Position numbers and translations under genes: made by a program. Shown piece after piece: positions 19,244 to 28,204 of a stretch of DNA of 56,532 bases (positions within the stretch are counted from its first letter, which is position 1; every line of letters begins with the position of its first letter). The DNA lies in assembly GCA_963714795.1 (NCBI GenBank), contig CAVQPS010000013.1:1-56532 (forward strand). Direction: 5' to 3'. Source of the stretch: DATIXJ01 sp963714795 (GTDB lineage Bacteria; Bacteroidota; Ignavibacteria; UBA10030; SZUA-254). The notes beneath the pieces were generated by a model. That model was given only the letters and a program-made list of their open reading frames with translations, was not told the origin of the DNA and did not search any database.

Positions 19244-21351
19244 CTAAAACGAAGCTAATGACCGGAGCGCGTTCACGATATCCGCTGTTTGCGGCAGCAT
19301 CGCGTTCTCCAGACGTCGGACCGTACGGCACCGGTGCATCTTTCGCGGCGACCCGTTTGATCGGTGCATCGAGATACATAAATGAATCATGTGCAATCAA
19401 TGCGGCAATTTCCGCACCGAAGCCGCTCGTCAGTGTATCTTCATGAACGATTAAAACTTTTCCGGTTTTCTTCACACTCTTAAAAATTGTTTCCGTATCG
19501 AGCGGATTGAGTGTGCGCAAATCAATCACTTCAACATTCGCTCCTTCATCTTCCAATTTTCGTGCGGCTTCGAGTGAACGTTGAACCATCATTCCCCACG
19601 TTACGATCGTAACATCCGCTTCCCTCACGAACGACATTTGCAACACCGAACGGCAAACAGAAATCAGCATCCGGTTCGAGCGAAGATGCAAAACTTGCAC
19701 GGTATAATCCTTTGTGTTCACAGAAAATCACCGGGTCATCGCACCGGCATGCAGTTTTCAGCAATCCTTTTGCGTCGGCAGCGTTGGAGGGCATCACCAC
19801 ACGGAGTCCCGGAATATGTGTAAAAAATCCTTCGATGCTTTGACTGTGATACAACCCGCCGTGAATGTAACCGCCGACGGCAACACGCACCACCATCGGG
19901 CACGACCATTGATTGTTCGAGCGGAACCGCAGCATCGCAACTTCATCGCGCAACTGCATGAACGCGGGCCAGATATAATCGCCGAATTGAATTTCCACAA
20001 CCGGTTTGATTCCGCGAACGGCAAGTCCGAATGCCGTTCCGACTATACTCGCTTCGGCAAGCGGTGAATTGAATACACGATCCCATCCGAATTTTTTCGT
20101 CAAACCTTTCGTCGCGGTAAAGACACCGCCTTTATCGCCGGCAACGTCTTCTCCGTAAATCAGCATCTTCGGGTTGCGTTCCATTTCTTCTGACAATGCA
20201 TGATTGACCGCATCCACCAGAACGATTTTCTCGCCGGAATGTTTTCGCTCCGCAAACCCATCGGCAGAAACGGTAACAGTCGGAGAATAGACGTAGCGTA
20301 ATAAGTTTTCCGGATCCTGTTGTTCCTCATTTTCGGCAGTGTCTGTTGCAAGATTAATCCGATCGATAACTTCCTGCTGAATCGATTTCAATTTTTCCGG
20401 TGTAACGATTTTATTCGAAAGAAGATATTGTTCCATGCGTGGCAGCGGATCTTTTTCGCGGTCACGAGCCAAATCGTCTTCAGAACGATATTTCCGCTGA
20501 TCGTCAGACGAGGAATGCGGAAGTAGTCGAACAGTATGCGCAAGAATCAAACTCGGACCATCTCCCTTTCGTGCTTTCGCAACCGCCTCAACCGCCGTTT
20601 GATGCGATGCAATAAAATCGCAGCCATCGACCTCGTACCGGCTCAGTCCCTCGTATCCGCTGGTCAGATGACAAATGGATTGCGCGGCAGTTTGTTCTTT
20701 CTTGGTAACGGAAATTGCATACTTGTTATCCTGAATCAAAAAAATAACTGGTAATTTTTCGCGGGCTGCCCAATTCACTGCCTCGTGAAATTCGCCTTCG
20801 CTTGTCGAACCTTCGCCGGAAGAAACGTACACGACTTCATCCTTGCCTTCTTTCACAGCGCCAAGCGCCGTGCCGACGGCTTGCAGGTATTGTGTTCCGG
20901 TCGGACTCGATTGAGAAACGATGCGCCACTGTTTGTGTCCGTAATGAAACGGCATGGCAAAACCGTTACTGCTGGGACCGTTCGCCCGGTGCAACGCTTC
21001 CAAAAAAATCTCTTCCACCGTGCATCCGAACGACAGAGAAAACGCAAGATCGCGATAATACGGATACGCCCAATCGTGACCCGGTTTCATCGCGGATGCC
21101 ATAGCGACTTGCGCTGCTTCATGCCCGGACCCGCCGATATGGAAGAACACTTTTCCCTGTTTCAGAAGAAGAAGAATTTTATCGTCGGTTTTCCTGGCAG
21201 TGAACATCACGCGGTACGCATCAACAAGTCGTTCGAAGGCAAGAGCGGATTGACCTGTCTTCATTTGTAACGGCTGTCTGATTTCCCCATTCATCTTCTT
21301 TGTAGAAGTTGAAATAGTATCCTGCCGGGCCGATTTTTTTACTGAAGGCAT
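19244..21351 (-). CDS. Fused E1 alpha-beta 2-oxoacid dehydrogenase, two apparent frameshifts
   Basis: About 700 aa: an E1 alpha half (residues 40-390, ThDP motif SSGEGSTSEGEFHEAVNWAA to QDNKYAIS) joined to an E1 beta half (about 390-700, MLIYGEDVAGDKGGVFTATKG). This is the single-chain E1 found in Bacteroidota branched-chain or pyruvate dehydrogenase complexes. The frame is lost twice. One extra base near 19616 separates VREGS from DVTIVTWGMMVQRS, and one extra T near 19313 precedes LENAMLPQTADIVNALRSL, which ends at the natural TAG at 19244. ATG 21351 overlaps the end of lipB by 13 bases. It is a second E1 next to the separate alpha/beta pair. Confidence 0.86.
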
Positions 21352-22046
21352 TCTGTAGTTTCCATCATTTGAAGTGATTGTAAGAATTCGTTTCGATCGT
21401 TCCGCATCATCGTGCATCCGAACACATCGCCGAAATGACGTATGATTTTTTCCGAAACTGCTTCCATCGGAAGAGTTTTGTTCAATAATCGCTGAACGGA
21501 AGTGACACCTTTATGAAAAATTCCGCACGGAATAATTCTCTCAAAGAATGAAAGATCGGTATTCACATTGAATGCAAATCCGTGCATCGTCACCCAATGA
21601 CTTGTCCTCACGCCGATGGCGGCGATCTTTTCATTTTCAACCCATACACCGGTGAACTGTTCGTCATGATGTGCATGAATATCATATTCCGCCAGCGTTC
21701 GAATGATAACTTCTTCGAGATCGCGCAAATACCGACGGACATCGAGATAATACCGGTTCAAATCTAAAATCGGATAACAGACCAGTTGACCCGGACCGTG
21801 GTAGGTAATGTCGCCGCCGCGATCGATATGAAATACTTCTGCGCCCGTCTTTTGCAATTCGGTTTCATTCGCAAGCAGATGATCGTCGTTGCCGCTTTTT
21901 CCGATGGTATAAACATGGTGATGTTCATTCAGCAACAGAACATCGCCGATCAATCCGGCAACGCGCAAATCGAAAAGGCGCCGCTGTAAATCCCACGTCG
22001 GTTGATAAGGGGTAATGCCGAGATCAACAACAGAAACTGTTTTCAT
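21339..22046 (-). CDS. lipB: Lipoyl(octanoyl) transferase
   Basis: 235 aa from ATG 22046. It moves octanoyl groups from ACP to lipoyl domains before LipA adds sulfur. Motifs: GGDITYHGPGQLVCYPIL, the lysine in VENEKIAAIGVR and the catalytic cysteine in ERIIPCGIFHKGVTS. It starts 16 bases after the corrected stop of lpd and overlaps the fused E1 start, so it sits inside the operon of its own substrates. Confidence 0.96.
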   Translation of the reverse strand: MKTVSVVDLGITPYQPTWDLQRRLFDLRVAGLIGDVLLLNEHHHVYTIGKSGNDDHLLANETELQKTGAEVFHIDRGGDITYHGPGQLVCYPILDLNRYYLDVRRYLRDLEEVIIRTLAEYDIHAHHDEQFTGVWVENEKIAAIGVRTSHWVTMHGFAFNVNTDLSFFERIIPCGIFHKGVTSVQRLLNKTLPMEAVSEKIIRHFGDVFGCTMMRNDRNEFLQSLQMMETTECLQ

Positions 22047-22061
22047 CAAATGAGTTCTGCC

Positions 22062-23457
22062 TCAAATATGAATTGCATGTCCATACGCCTGTTCCGCAGC
22101 TTCCATAACTCGCTTCGGACAGTGTCGGGTGCGCATGAATTGTATTGTAAATTCCGGATGCGGTCGTCTCGAGCGATTTTGCAACGCCAAGTTCGGCGAT
22201 CATTTCCGTCGCTTCCGAGCCGAGAATATGTGCGCCGAGTAGTTCTCCGTACTTCGCATCGAAAATCAATTTTACCAGCCCGTCGGTTTCGCCGATGGCA
22301 CGCGCTTTACCGCTCGCGGTAAAAGGAAATTTCCCAACTTTGATCTGATGCCCGGTAGCAATTGCCCGTTCTTCCGTCATGCCGACGCTTGCAACCTGCG
22401 GTTGACAGTATGTACATCCGGGAATATTTTCGTAATCGATCGGTTGAGGATTTTTTCCCGCTATCGCATCGATACAAATGATTCCTTCTTTGGAAGCGAC
22501 ATGCGCAAGCCACGGCGGTCCGGCAACATCACCGATTGCATACACACCGGGAATGTTGGTCTTGCCGAAATCATCGACCTGTATCCAGCCCTTTTCAACT
22601 TTAACGCCGACGGTTTCCAATCCCATATTTTCGACATTGCCCTGGACTCCGACCGCCATCAACGTGACGTCGGCTTTCAATTCTTTCTTTCCGTCTTTTG
22701 CTGCAACAGTCACGTTCACTTCTTTGCCGGTCTTTACGCTTTCCACTTTTGTTTCGGTAAGAATTTCAATACCGGATTTTTTAAAATTACTTTCGAGCAA
22801 TTTGGAAATCTCTTTGTCTTCGATGGGAAGAATGTTCGGCATCATTTCCACCAGCGTCACTTTCGTACCGAAGGCATTATAAAAATAGGCAAACTCAACG
22901 CCGATCGCTCCGGCGCCGATAATCACCATCGATTTCGGCAATGATGGAAGACTCATCGCTTCCGAACTGGTAATAATTTGTTTGCGGTCGATGGTGATAT
23001 TCGGAAGCGATCGCGGTCGTGCACCGGTGGCAATGATAATATGTTTTGCGGAAACAGTTTCCAACGGCTTACCATCTTTGCTCACTTCCACGTTACCGTT
23101 CCCGATCAGTTTTCCGAAACCGGCGATATGTTCGATTTTATTTTTCTTGAAAAGATATTCGATACCTTTGGAATTGATTTTGGCGACATTGCGGCTGCGC
23201 TGAATGATCTTCGAAAAATCAAATGTCAGATCTTTATACGAAATTCCCCATTCACCGGCATGTTTGAATTGGGTATACACTTCGGCATTTTTTAATAATG
23301 CTTTGGTGGGAATGCAACCCCAGTTCAGGCAAATACCGCCGAGCTGGTCGCGTTCGATAACGGCGGTTTTCAAACCGAGTTGTGCAGCACGAATCGCGGC
23401 GACATACCCGCCAGGGCCGCCGCCGATTACAAGGATATCAAATTGTCGTTCCGGCAT
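22062..23457 (-). CDS. lpdA: Dihydrolipoyl dehydrogenase (E3), one apparent frameshift near the end
   Basis: About 465 aa. FAD enzyme that reoxidises the lipoyl arms. It has the FAD GxGxxG motif (VIGGGPGGYVAAIRAA), the redox disulfide in GGICLNWGCIPTKALL, NAD-binding VIIGAGAIGVEFAYF and the C-terminal His-Glu pair in HAHPTLSEA. Just after that motif one extra base at about 22110 shifts the frame. Removing it gives VMEAAEQAYGHAIHI and a stop at 22062, the usual E3 ending. Without correction the frame runs to 22024 with an unrelated tail. First gene of the seven-gene operon. Confidence 0.94.
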
Positions 23458-23738
23458 ATTTTTCCAGAAATTAAGGAATAAAAAAAAGGGTTTTGAACCC
23501 TAAAGAATGAAAAACGCTGCGACAGGCAGATTATTCATAGGAAAAAATATATGAAATAGTGGGAGAAAAGTCAAAGAACTGTTTTTTGAAGCGACGTTCA
23601 GAATAACCGTCTACCGCGATAAAATTTCGAAGAAACCCTGGACAAGAATCGTTGTCCGCGGGCAGGAAAATTGTTTAAATTTCTTTTGCATTTATTCTTT
23701 GAATTCACTATCATTGTTTTCACCATGCTGGTATCGAG
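23458..23738. other. Divergent intergenic region between lpd and smpB
   Basis: 281 bases separating divergent genes, so it should hold promoters for both directions, though I could not fix a convincing -35/-10 pair. A small hairpin GGGTTttgAACCC lies near 23488-23500. No credible gene. Confidence 0.5.
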
Positions 23739-24200
23739 ATGACCACGGAAGACTCCACGGAGCGTACAGTCGTTACCAACCGCAAGGCTCTCCACGATTA
23801 TTTTATTCTCGAGAGATTCGAAACCGGAATCGTTCTGAAAGGAACGGAGGTCAAATCGTTGCGGCAAGGAAGTGCCAATCTTCAGGACGGGTACGCGATG
23901 GTTCGGAATGGTGAAATATGGCTGATCGGTTTACATATCAGTCCGTTTGAAAAAGGTAACATCAACAATCACGATCCGAAAAGGGAGAGAAAATTGTTGA
24001 TGCATCGAAAAGAGATCCGCAAGTTGATTGGTAAAACATCGGACAAGGGAACGACACTTGTTCCGCTCCGGGTGTATTTTAAAAATAACATTGTGAAATT
24101 GGAATTAGGTCTTGCGCGCGGCAAACAAGTGCACGATAAACGTGAAGCAATTGCAAAACGCGAAATGGAACGGCAGCTCCGGAGAGATTACGCACGATAA
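23739..24200 (+). CDS. smpB: SsrA-binding protein
   Basis: 153 aa, normal length. It binds tmRNA and brings it to stalled ribosomes. Diagnostic: NRKALHDYFILERFETGIVL, GTEVKSLRQGSANLQDGYA, HRKEIRKLIGK and the basic C-terminal tail HDKREAIAKREMERQLRRDY, which in the family enters the mRNA channel. ATG 23739. The tmRNA gene itself is not in this window. Confidence 0.97.
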   Translation: MTTEDSTERTVVTNRKALHDYFILERFETGIVLKGTEVKSLRQGSANLQDGYAMVRNGEIWLIGLHISPFEKGNINNHDPKRERKLLMHRKEIRKLIGKTSDKGTTLVPLRVYFKNNIVKLELGLARGKQVHDKREAIAKREMERQLRRDYAR

Positions 24201-24257
24201 AAATTATTTGTTGAGTTCAATTACCTATGTTCATTCAATCTAAAAGGAGAGTAAGAC

Positions 24258-24803
24258 GTGTACGTACCGACTAAAATGTTTTTCACCAAGGGCGTTGGTC
24301 GCCACAAAGATTACCTGCAATCGTTTGAATCAGCGCTTCGTGACGCAAAAATCGAGAAATGTAATCTCGTGACCGTTTCCAGCATCTATCCGCCCGGGTG
24401 CAAACGTATTCCGGCAGAAGAAGGATTGAAATTGCTGCAACCCGGTCAGATCACATTTGTCGTTCTTGCACGGAACGCGACAAACGAACCGAACCGGCTC
24501 ATTGCGGCATCGATCGGCGTTGCGACTCCTGCCGATAATTCGCAATACGGTTATCTGTCCGAACATCATCCTTTTGGCGAAACCGATGAGCGTGCAGGTG
24601 AGTACGCGGAAGATCTCGCTGCCACAATGCTCGCGAGTACTCTCGGCGTCGAATTTAATCCCGATACGGCATGGGATGAACGTGAGAAAATCTACAAGAT
24701 GTCCGGAAAAATCGTGAAGACGTACAATATAACGCAATCAGCGGAAGGCGATAAAAACGGACTTTGGACAACCGTTCTCGCCAGTGCAATCCTTTTACCG
24801 TGA
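24258..24803 (+). CDS. pdaD: Pyruvoyl-dependent arginine decarboxylase
   Basis: 181 aa. It makes agmatine from arginine, the first step of polyamine synthesis by this route. The proenzyme cleaves itself between the two serines of TVSSIYPPGCKRI to form the pyruvoyl cofactor, giving a beta chain of about 42 residues and the alpha chain. Other motifs: GRHKDYLQSFESALRDA and the conserved YLSEHHPFGE region. The start is a GTG at 24258, with AAGGAGA eight bases upstream; no ATG fits. No agmatinase or spermidine synthase gene lies next to it. Confidence 0.93.
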   Translation: MYVPTKMFFTKGVGRHKDYLQSFESALRDAKIEKCNLVTVSSIYPPGCKRIPAEEGLKLLQPGQITFVVLARNATNEPNRLIAASIGVATPADNSQYGYLSEHHPFGETDERAGEYAEDLAATMLASTLGVEFNPDTAWDEREKIYKMSGKIVKTYNITQSAEGDKNGLWTTVLASAILLP

Positions 24804-24819
24804 TGTGAGCAGGAATGAA

Positions 24820-24980
24820 ACAAAAAAGTCGAGAAGACGTCATGTGTCAATGAACCACCTCCCGAGCAATCCATCGTACAAAATCTTCTCGACTTCATGA
24901 TGAAGAATAAGAAAATCTTAAAACGGGCTTTTGATTAGAATTGGAAATCGATAAGAACGGTTACACTCTCCCTGAACAAC
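24820..24980 (-). ncRNA. Candidate small RNA, minus strand
   Basis: A minus-strand promoter (TTGACA 25015-25010, 17-base spacer, TACATT 24992-24987) predicts a start near 24980. About 85 bases later comes a perfect 12-bp inverted repeat (24884-24895 with 24826-24837, 46-base loop), followed on this strand by a T tract, as in an intrinsic terminator with a structured loop. The loop contains GGGAGGTGG, strongly Shine-Dalgarno-like. A 68-codon open frame runs through it, but it has no recognisable protein. RNA identity is inferred from these signals alone. Confidence 0.35.
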
Positions 24981-24986
24981 TTTTTC

Positions 24987-25015
24987 AATGTAAAAAACCC
25001 TTACCTTTTTGTCAA
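24987..25015 (-). promoter_or_regulatory. Sigma-70-like promoter for the 24.9-kb RNA candidate
   Basis: TTGACA and TACATT with exactly 17 bases between them, read on the minus strand. It lies just beyond the terminator of the lytic transglycosylase gene, so it is well placed to start an independent transcript. Confidence 0.45.
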
Positions 25016-25024
25016 GCAAAGATT

Positions 25025-25074
25025 ACGATTTAATAAAAAAATTTCTCATTGAGAAATTTACTTCATTAAATCGT
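25025..25074 (-). terminator. Nested palindrome, terminator of the lytic transglycosylase gene
   Basis: ACGATTTAAT (25025-25034) pairs with ATTAAATCGT (25065-25074), and inside it AAATTTCTC (25039-25047) pairs with GAGAAATTT (25051-25059). On the minus strand the inner stem is followed by a run of seven T, fitting termination of the gene ending at 25106. Confidence 0.65.
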
Positions 25075-25105
25075 TAATTTTTACGATTGGGCGAATCTGA
25101 GACAA

Positions 25106-25828
25106 TCATTCACTTTCTTTGACAAGGCGGGAATAAATTTCCATTGTACTCTCGACATAGGCTGTCGTTTGTTTCCAATCCCCAAAATAGCCGCTTCGGG
25201 GCTTCCCGCTCTCCCAGATTATTTCATGAAGAGAATAATATCGTTTCGACAAGAGAGGCAGCATATGTTGAATCGTAGTCCAGCAATGAGGATTTTCACC
25301 AAGATACGCTCCCATTTCCTGTGCATCATAAATTCTCGAAGGCCCGGCATTATAGGCGGCAAGTGCAAGTCGTATCCGATCATCGGGTTCGCTGTCTTTG
25401 AATAAATCGAGCAGCCGTGAAAAATAAAACACTCCCGTGCGAATATTTTCTTTCGGGAGATGCAAATCTTCCGCAGATAAAACATCCAGAATTTCAGCAT
25501 TCGTTACAGGCATAACTTGCATCAATCCGACAGCACCGCGGTCACTGACAGCATCCGGGTTATATTGCGATTCTTGCTGAATGACAGACAATATCAGCAA
25601 CGCATCCACACCATACTCTTTTGCATATTGATCCACGGCATGAAAATTTTCGGAAGAAAGAAGGCCTTTTTCCTGCCGAAAATTACTTTTTGCCATAAGT
25701 GAATGTAAATCATGCCACGGCAGCAATTTGTTCTTTGCTATCGTATCATCTTTTCTCGGTTCGAAACCGACAGCAGAAACCGCAAAAAGGAGTATGGAAA
25801 CGACCATAGTTCTCAGCATCATCAGCAT
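25106..25828 (-). CDS. SLT-type lytic transglycosylase
   Basis: 240 aa with an N-terminal hydrophobic signal (MVVSILLFAVSAVGF). It cleaves the glycan strands of peptidoglycan. The goose-lysozyme-like SLT domain covers about residues 70-190: catalytic Glu in SVIQQESQYNPDAVS, then GAVGLMQVMP and the AAYNAGPSRIYD motif. The start is uncertain among three nearby ATGs (25828, 25822, 25819); AGGAAA just upstream favours the later ones. Probably periplasmic. Confidence 0.88.
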   Translation of the reverse strand: MLMMLRTMVVSILLFAVSAVGFEPRKDDTIAKNKLLPWHDLHSLMAKSNFRQEKGLLSSENFHAVDQYAKEYGVDALLILSVIQQESQYNPDAVSDRGAVGLMQVMPVTNAEILDVLSAEDLHLPKENIRTGVFYFSRLLDLFKDSEPDDRIRLALAAYNAGPSRIYDAQEMGAYLGENPHCWTTIQHMLPLLSKRYYSLHEIIWESGKPRSGYFGDWKQTTAYVESTMEIYSRLVKESE

Positions 25829-25989
25829 TTTCCTAAAAATTTACCCTAAACGAATTGAAAAGGGGAATGATCTCCAGCAGTGGTACAAAAAATATACACT
25901 TCTTTCCGATGACAGTCAATTTTCAAAAAAACTTATCGGGTAAATCATGGTATCGAAATTATGATGGAAATCACTTTGTGTCAAAAACA

Positions 25990-26646
25990 TCAAATTTTAG
26001 CTCTTTTTTCAATGTCATGAATTTTATCGATTCGCTTTTGATGCCTTCCGCCCCCAAACGGGGTTTCCATCCAAACCGATACAATCGCTTTTGCAACTTC
26101 AATTCCGAGTGTTTTGCCCCCAAGCGTAAGAACGTTGGCATTATTGTGTTCCCGACTGCTTCGCGCCATAAATTCATCCGTACAACATGCTGCCCGAATT
26201 CCGGTAATCTTATTTGCCACAATTGCCGAGGCGATACCGACGCTATCGATCATGATTCCTTTCGTTGCTTCCCCGAGGGAAACCATTCGCGCAACGGCAT
26301 AGGCAAAATCAGGATAATCACAGCTTTCTTCAGAATAGGTACCGACATCGACGACGGTATGTCCGGATCCTTCAAGCAGAGATTTCAGAATCGCTTTCAT
26401 CTGAAATCCGCCATGATCACATCCGATGGCAACGGTTTCTTTGAGTCCTTGCGGCTTCGCAGCGCCCGACGAGGCAACCGCTTCATTGGTAACAGCTACT
26501 TTCTTTATTCCAATCGTGATACCGAGCTGCGCGGCACGATCCTTCGCGGCATCGGTGACAATCATCCCTTTATCAATGACAATTGATGTATCACCCCGTT
26601 TTGCCGCTTCGATAACCGTTTGTTCTGAAATGAGTTTGGGAGTCAT
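25990..26646 (-). CDS. RpiB/LacAB-family sugar-phosphate isomerase with N-terminal extension
   Basis: 218 aa. Residues about 70-215 are an RpiB-type isomerase (AIGCDHGGFQMKAILKSLL, YPDFAYAVA, GIRAACCTDEFMARSSREHN, LTLGGKTLG). The catalytic cysteine of RpiB is normally in a GTGxG(M/I)S motif; here the place reads IDSVGIASAI, so the usual GTG sequence is missing and activity or substrate may differ. The first 55 residues form an extra segment (VIEAAKRGDTSIVIDKGMIV-TDAAKDRAAQLGI) reminiscent of the short TxxA(R/K)D element seen in some microcompartment-associated proteins. That resemblance is tentative. No shell genes are nearby. Confidence 0.8.
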   Translation of the reverse strand: MTPKLISEQTVIEAAKRGDTSIVIDKGMIVTDAAKDRAAQLGITIGIKKVAVTNEAVASSGAAKPQGLKETVAIGCDHGGFQMKAILKSLLEGSGHTVVDVGTYSEESCDYPDFAYAVARMVSLGEATKGIMIDSVGIASAIVANKITGIRAACCTDEFMARSSREHNNANVLTLGGKTLGIEVAKAIVSVWMETPFGGGRHQKRIDKIHDIEKRAKI

Positions 26647-26659
26647 TTCATATTCTTCC

Positions 26660-27100
26660 TTATGGTTTTATGGACGTTGAAGATTCCCCGCGTTCGATCA
26701 CTTCCAAGCGAACATGCGCTGTCCCGGTCATAATTAACGAAATTGCTTTTGCCGCCGCAAGTGAAAGATCGATGATCCGGTCATCTTTGAACGGACCGCG
26801 GTCATTGATACGAACGATGACCGATTGCCCGTTATCCGTGTTGGTGACACGAACGCGGGAATTGAACGGCAGCGTCCGGTGCGCTGCAGTCAATTGATTC
26901 ATGTCGTATTTCTCACCGTTGGATGTTATCCTTCCGTTAAATTCATCGGCATAATATGATGCAACACCTTCTTCCACCGTCATCATCTCACTTTCACCGG
27001 ACGACGAGGTCTTGGCCGATGTAAAACGCGGGGACGCAATACAACCGATCAATCCGAATGCACAGATGCCGGCAATACAAATGTAGACGAAATTATGCAT
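26660..27100 (-). CDS. rlpA: RlpA-like septal ring lytic transglycosylase lipoprotein
   Basis: 146 aa. N-terminal lipoprotein signal with lipobox AFGLIGC. The double-psi beta-barrel domain follows: GVASYYADEFNGRITSNGEKYDM, AAHRTLPFNSRVRVTN, VRINDRGPFKDDRIIDLS, with the active-site Asp in NDRGP. It cleaves denuded glycan strands. No SPOR domain, which is common in short RlpA forms. Its start overlaps the stop of manC at 27100. Confidence 0.93.
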   Translation of the reverse strand: MHNFVYICIAGICAFGLIGCIASPRFTSAKTSSSGESEMMTVEEGVASYYADEFNGRITSNGEKYDMNQLTAAHRTLPFNSRVRVTNTDNGQSVIVRINDRGPFKDDRIIDLSLAAAKAISLIMTGTAHVRLEVIERGESSTSIKP

Positions 27101-28188
27101 CAGAGAAAATCAGCAAGCTGTTTCCGGCGGAGAAAATCGACAATTTCTTTCACCTCCTGAGATTTCCCCTGTTTGCACACCAGTACTCCGTTATCCGTCG
27201 CTATGACGATCAAATCTTCCACACCGACGGTTGCAATAAATTTATCACCGGAATAGATCAATGTATTTTTCGTATCCTGCAACAACGCTTTGCCCGTGAC
27301 ATTATTTCCGTCCTTGTCCTTCCCGGAGATTCTGAACACTTCGTCCCAGGAACCGACATCGCTCCAACCGAAATTTCCACGGAGGACATACACATCCTTC
27401 GCTTTTTCCATGACACCGTAATCTATGGAAATTCCCCGAATAATGCGATACGCAGTTTCGACCGCATGATCGTACGATTTATCATCGATTGCGTCCTCGA
27501 TCGTCACGAGTTCCTTATACATATCCGGCAGCAATCGTTGGATTTCACTCATGATTGCATCGACACGCCACACGAACATACCGCTATTCCAGAGAAAATC
27601 GCCGCTCTTCAAAAATTGTTGGGCAGTCGCCTCATTCGGTTTCTCGGCAAATGTTTTTACGGTAAATACACCGCGGGAAAAGTACGGATTGGTTCCATCA
27701 TCTTCATTGATGACCTGAATATAACCGTACCCCGTTTCCGGTCTTGTCGGATGAATGCCGATGGTTATTAATTTTTTCGATTCGTACGCGACCCAGATCG
27801 CGAGATTCAGAACGCGGTGAAATTCTTCTTCATCCTGCATGATATGATCTGCCGGAAGGACAACCATCACGGCATCGGGATCCGCGCGGCGGATGAATAA
27901 ACCTGCCAGCCCGATACACGGAGCAGTATTTCTACCGATCGGTTCGACAATAATGTTCCCTTCCGGAATTTTCGGAAGCTGTTTCAGCACCATCGGTTTC
28001 TGAACTTTATTCGTCACGATCAAAATATTCTTCGGGTCAATGAGTTTACTGACACGTTTGACCGTATTTTGAATCATCGTTCCTTTACCGACAATTTCCA
28101 GCAACTGCTTCGGCGTTTTTTCCCGGCTCCGGGGCCAGAATCGCGTACCCACTCCACCGGCCATAATCACTGCATAAACATTTGGCAT
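27100..28188 (-). CDS. manC: Mannose-1-phosphate guanylyltransferase
   Basis: 362 aa from ATG 28188, which follows AGAGGAA. An upstream frame extension to 28287 lacks homology and overlaps alr. It makes GDP-mannose for glycan synthesis. Nucleotidyltransferase motifs: VIMAGGVGTRFWPRSREKTPKQ, VVLPADHIM, FAEKP and NSGMFVW. The C-terminal isomerase (cupin) domain of bifunctional ManC/AlgA is absent, so this is the single-function form. A product of this kind could feed the GT39 mannosyltransferase-like enzymes at 31.5-35.8 kb. Confidence 0.92.
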   Translation of the reverse strand: MPNVYAVIMAGGVGTRFWPRSREKTPKQLLEIVGKGTMIQNTVKRVSKLIDPKNILIVTNKVQKPMVLKQLPKIPEGNIIVEPIGRNTAPCIGLAGLFIRRADPDAVMVVLPADHIMQDEEEFHRVLNLAIWVAYESKKLITIGIHPTRPETGYGYIQVINEDDGTNPYFSRGVFTVKTFAEKPNEATAQQFLKSGDFLWNSGMFVWRVDAIMSEIQRLLPDMYKELVTIEDAIDDKSYDHAVETAYRIIRGISIDYGVMEKAKDVYVLRGNFGWSDVGSWDEVFRISGKDKDGNNVTGKALLQDTKNTLIYSGDKFIATVGVEDLIVIATDNGVLVCKQGKSQEVKEIVDFLRRKQLADFL

Positions 28189-28204
28189 CGTGTTCCTCTT
28201 TTCT

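Noticed and set aside
2886..22110. Programmed +1 frameshifting as the cause of the many frame breaks
   Set aside because: The sites share no stop codon, rare-codon pause or common slippery sequence, and they affect unrelated genes; inserted bases in the assembly are simpler. Kept only as a testable alternative.
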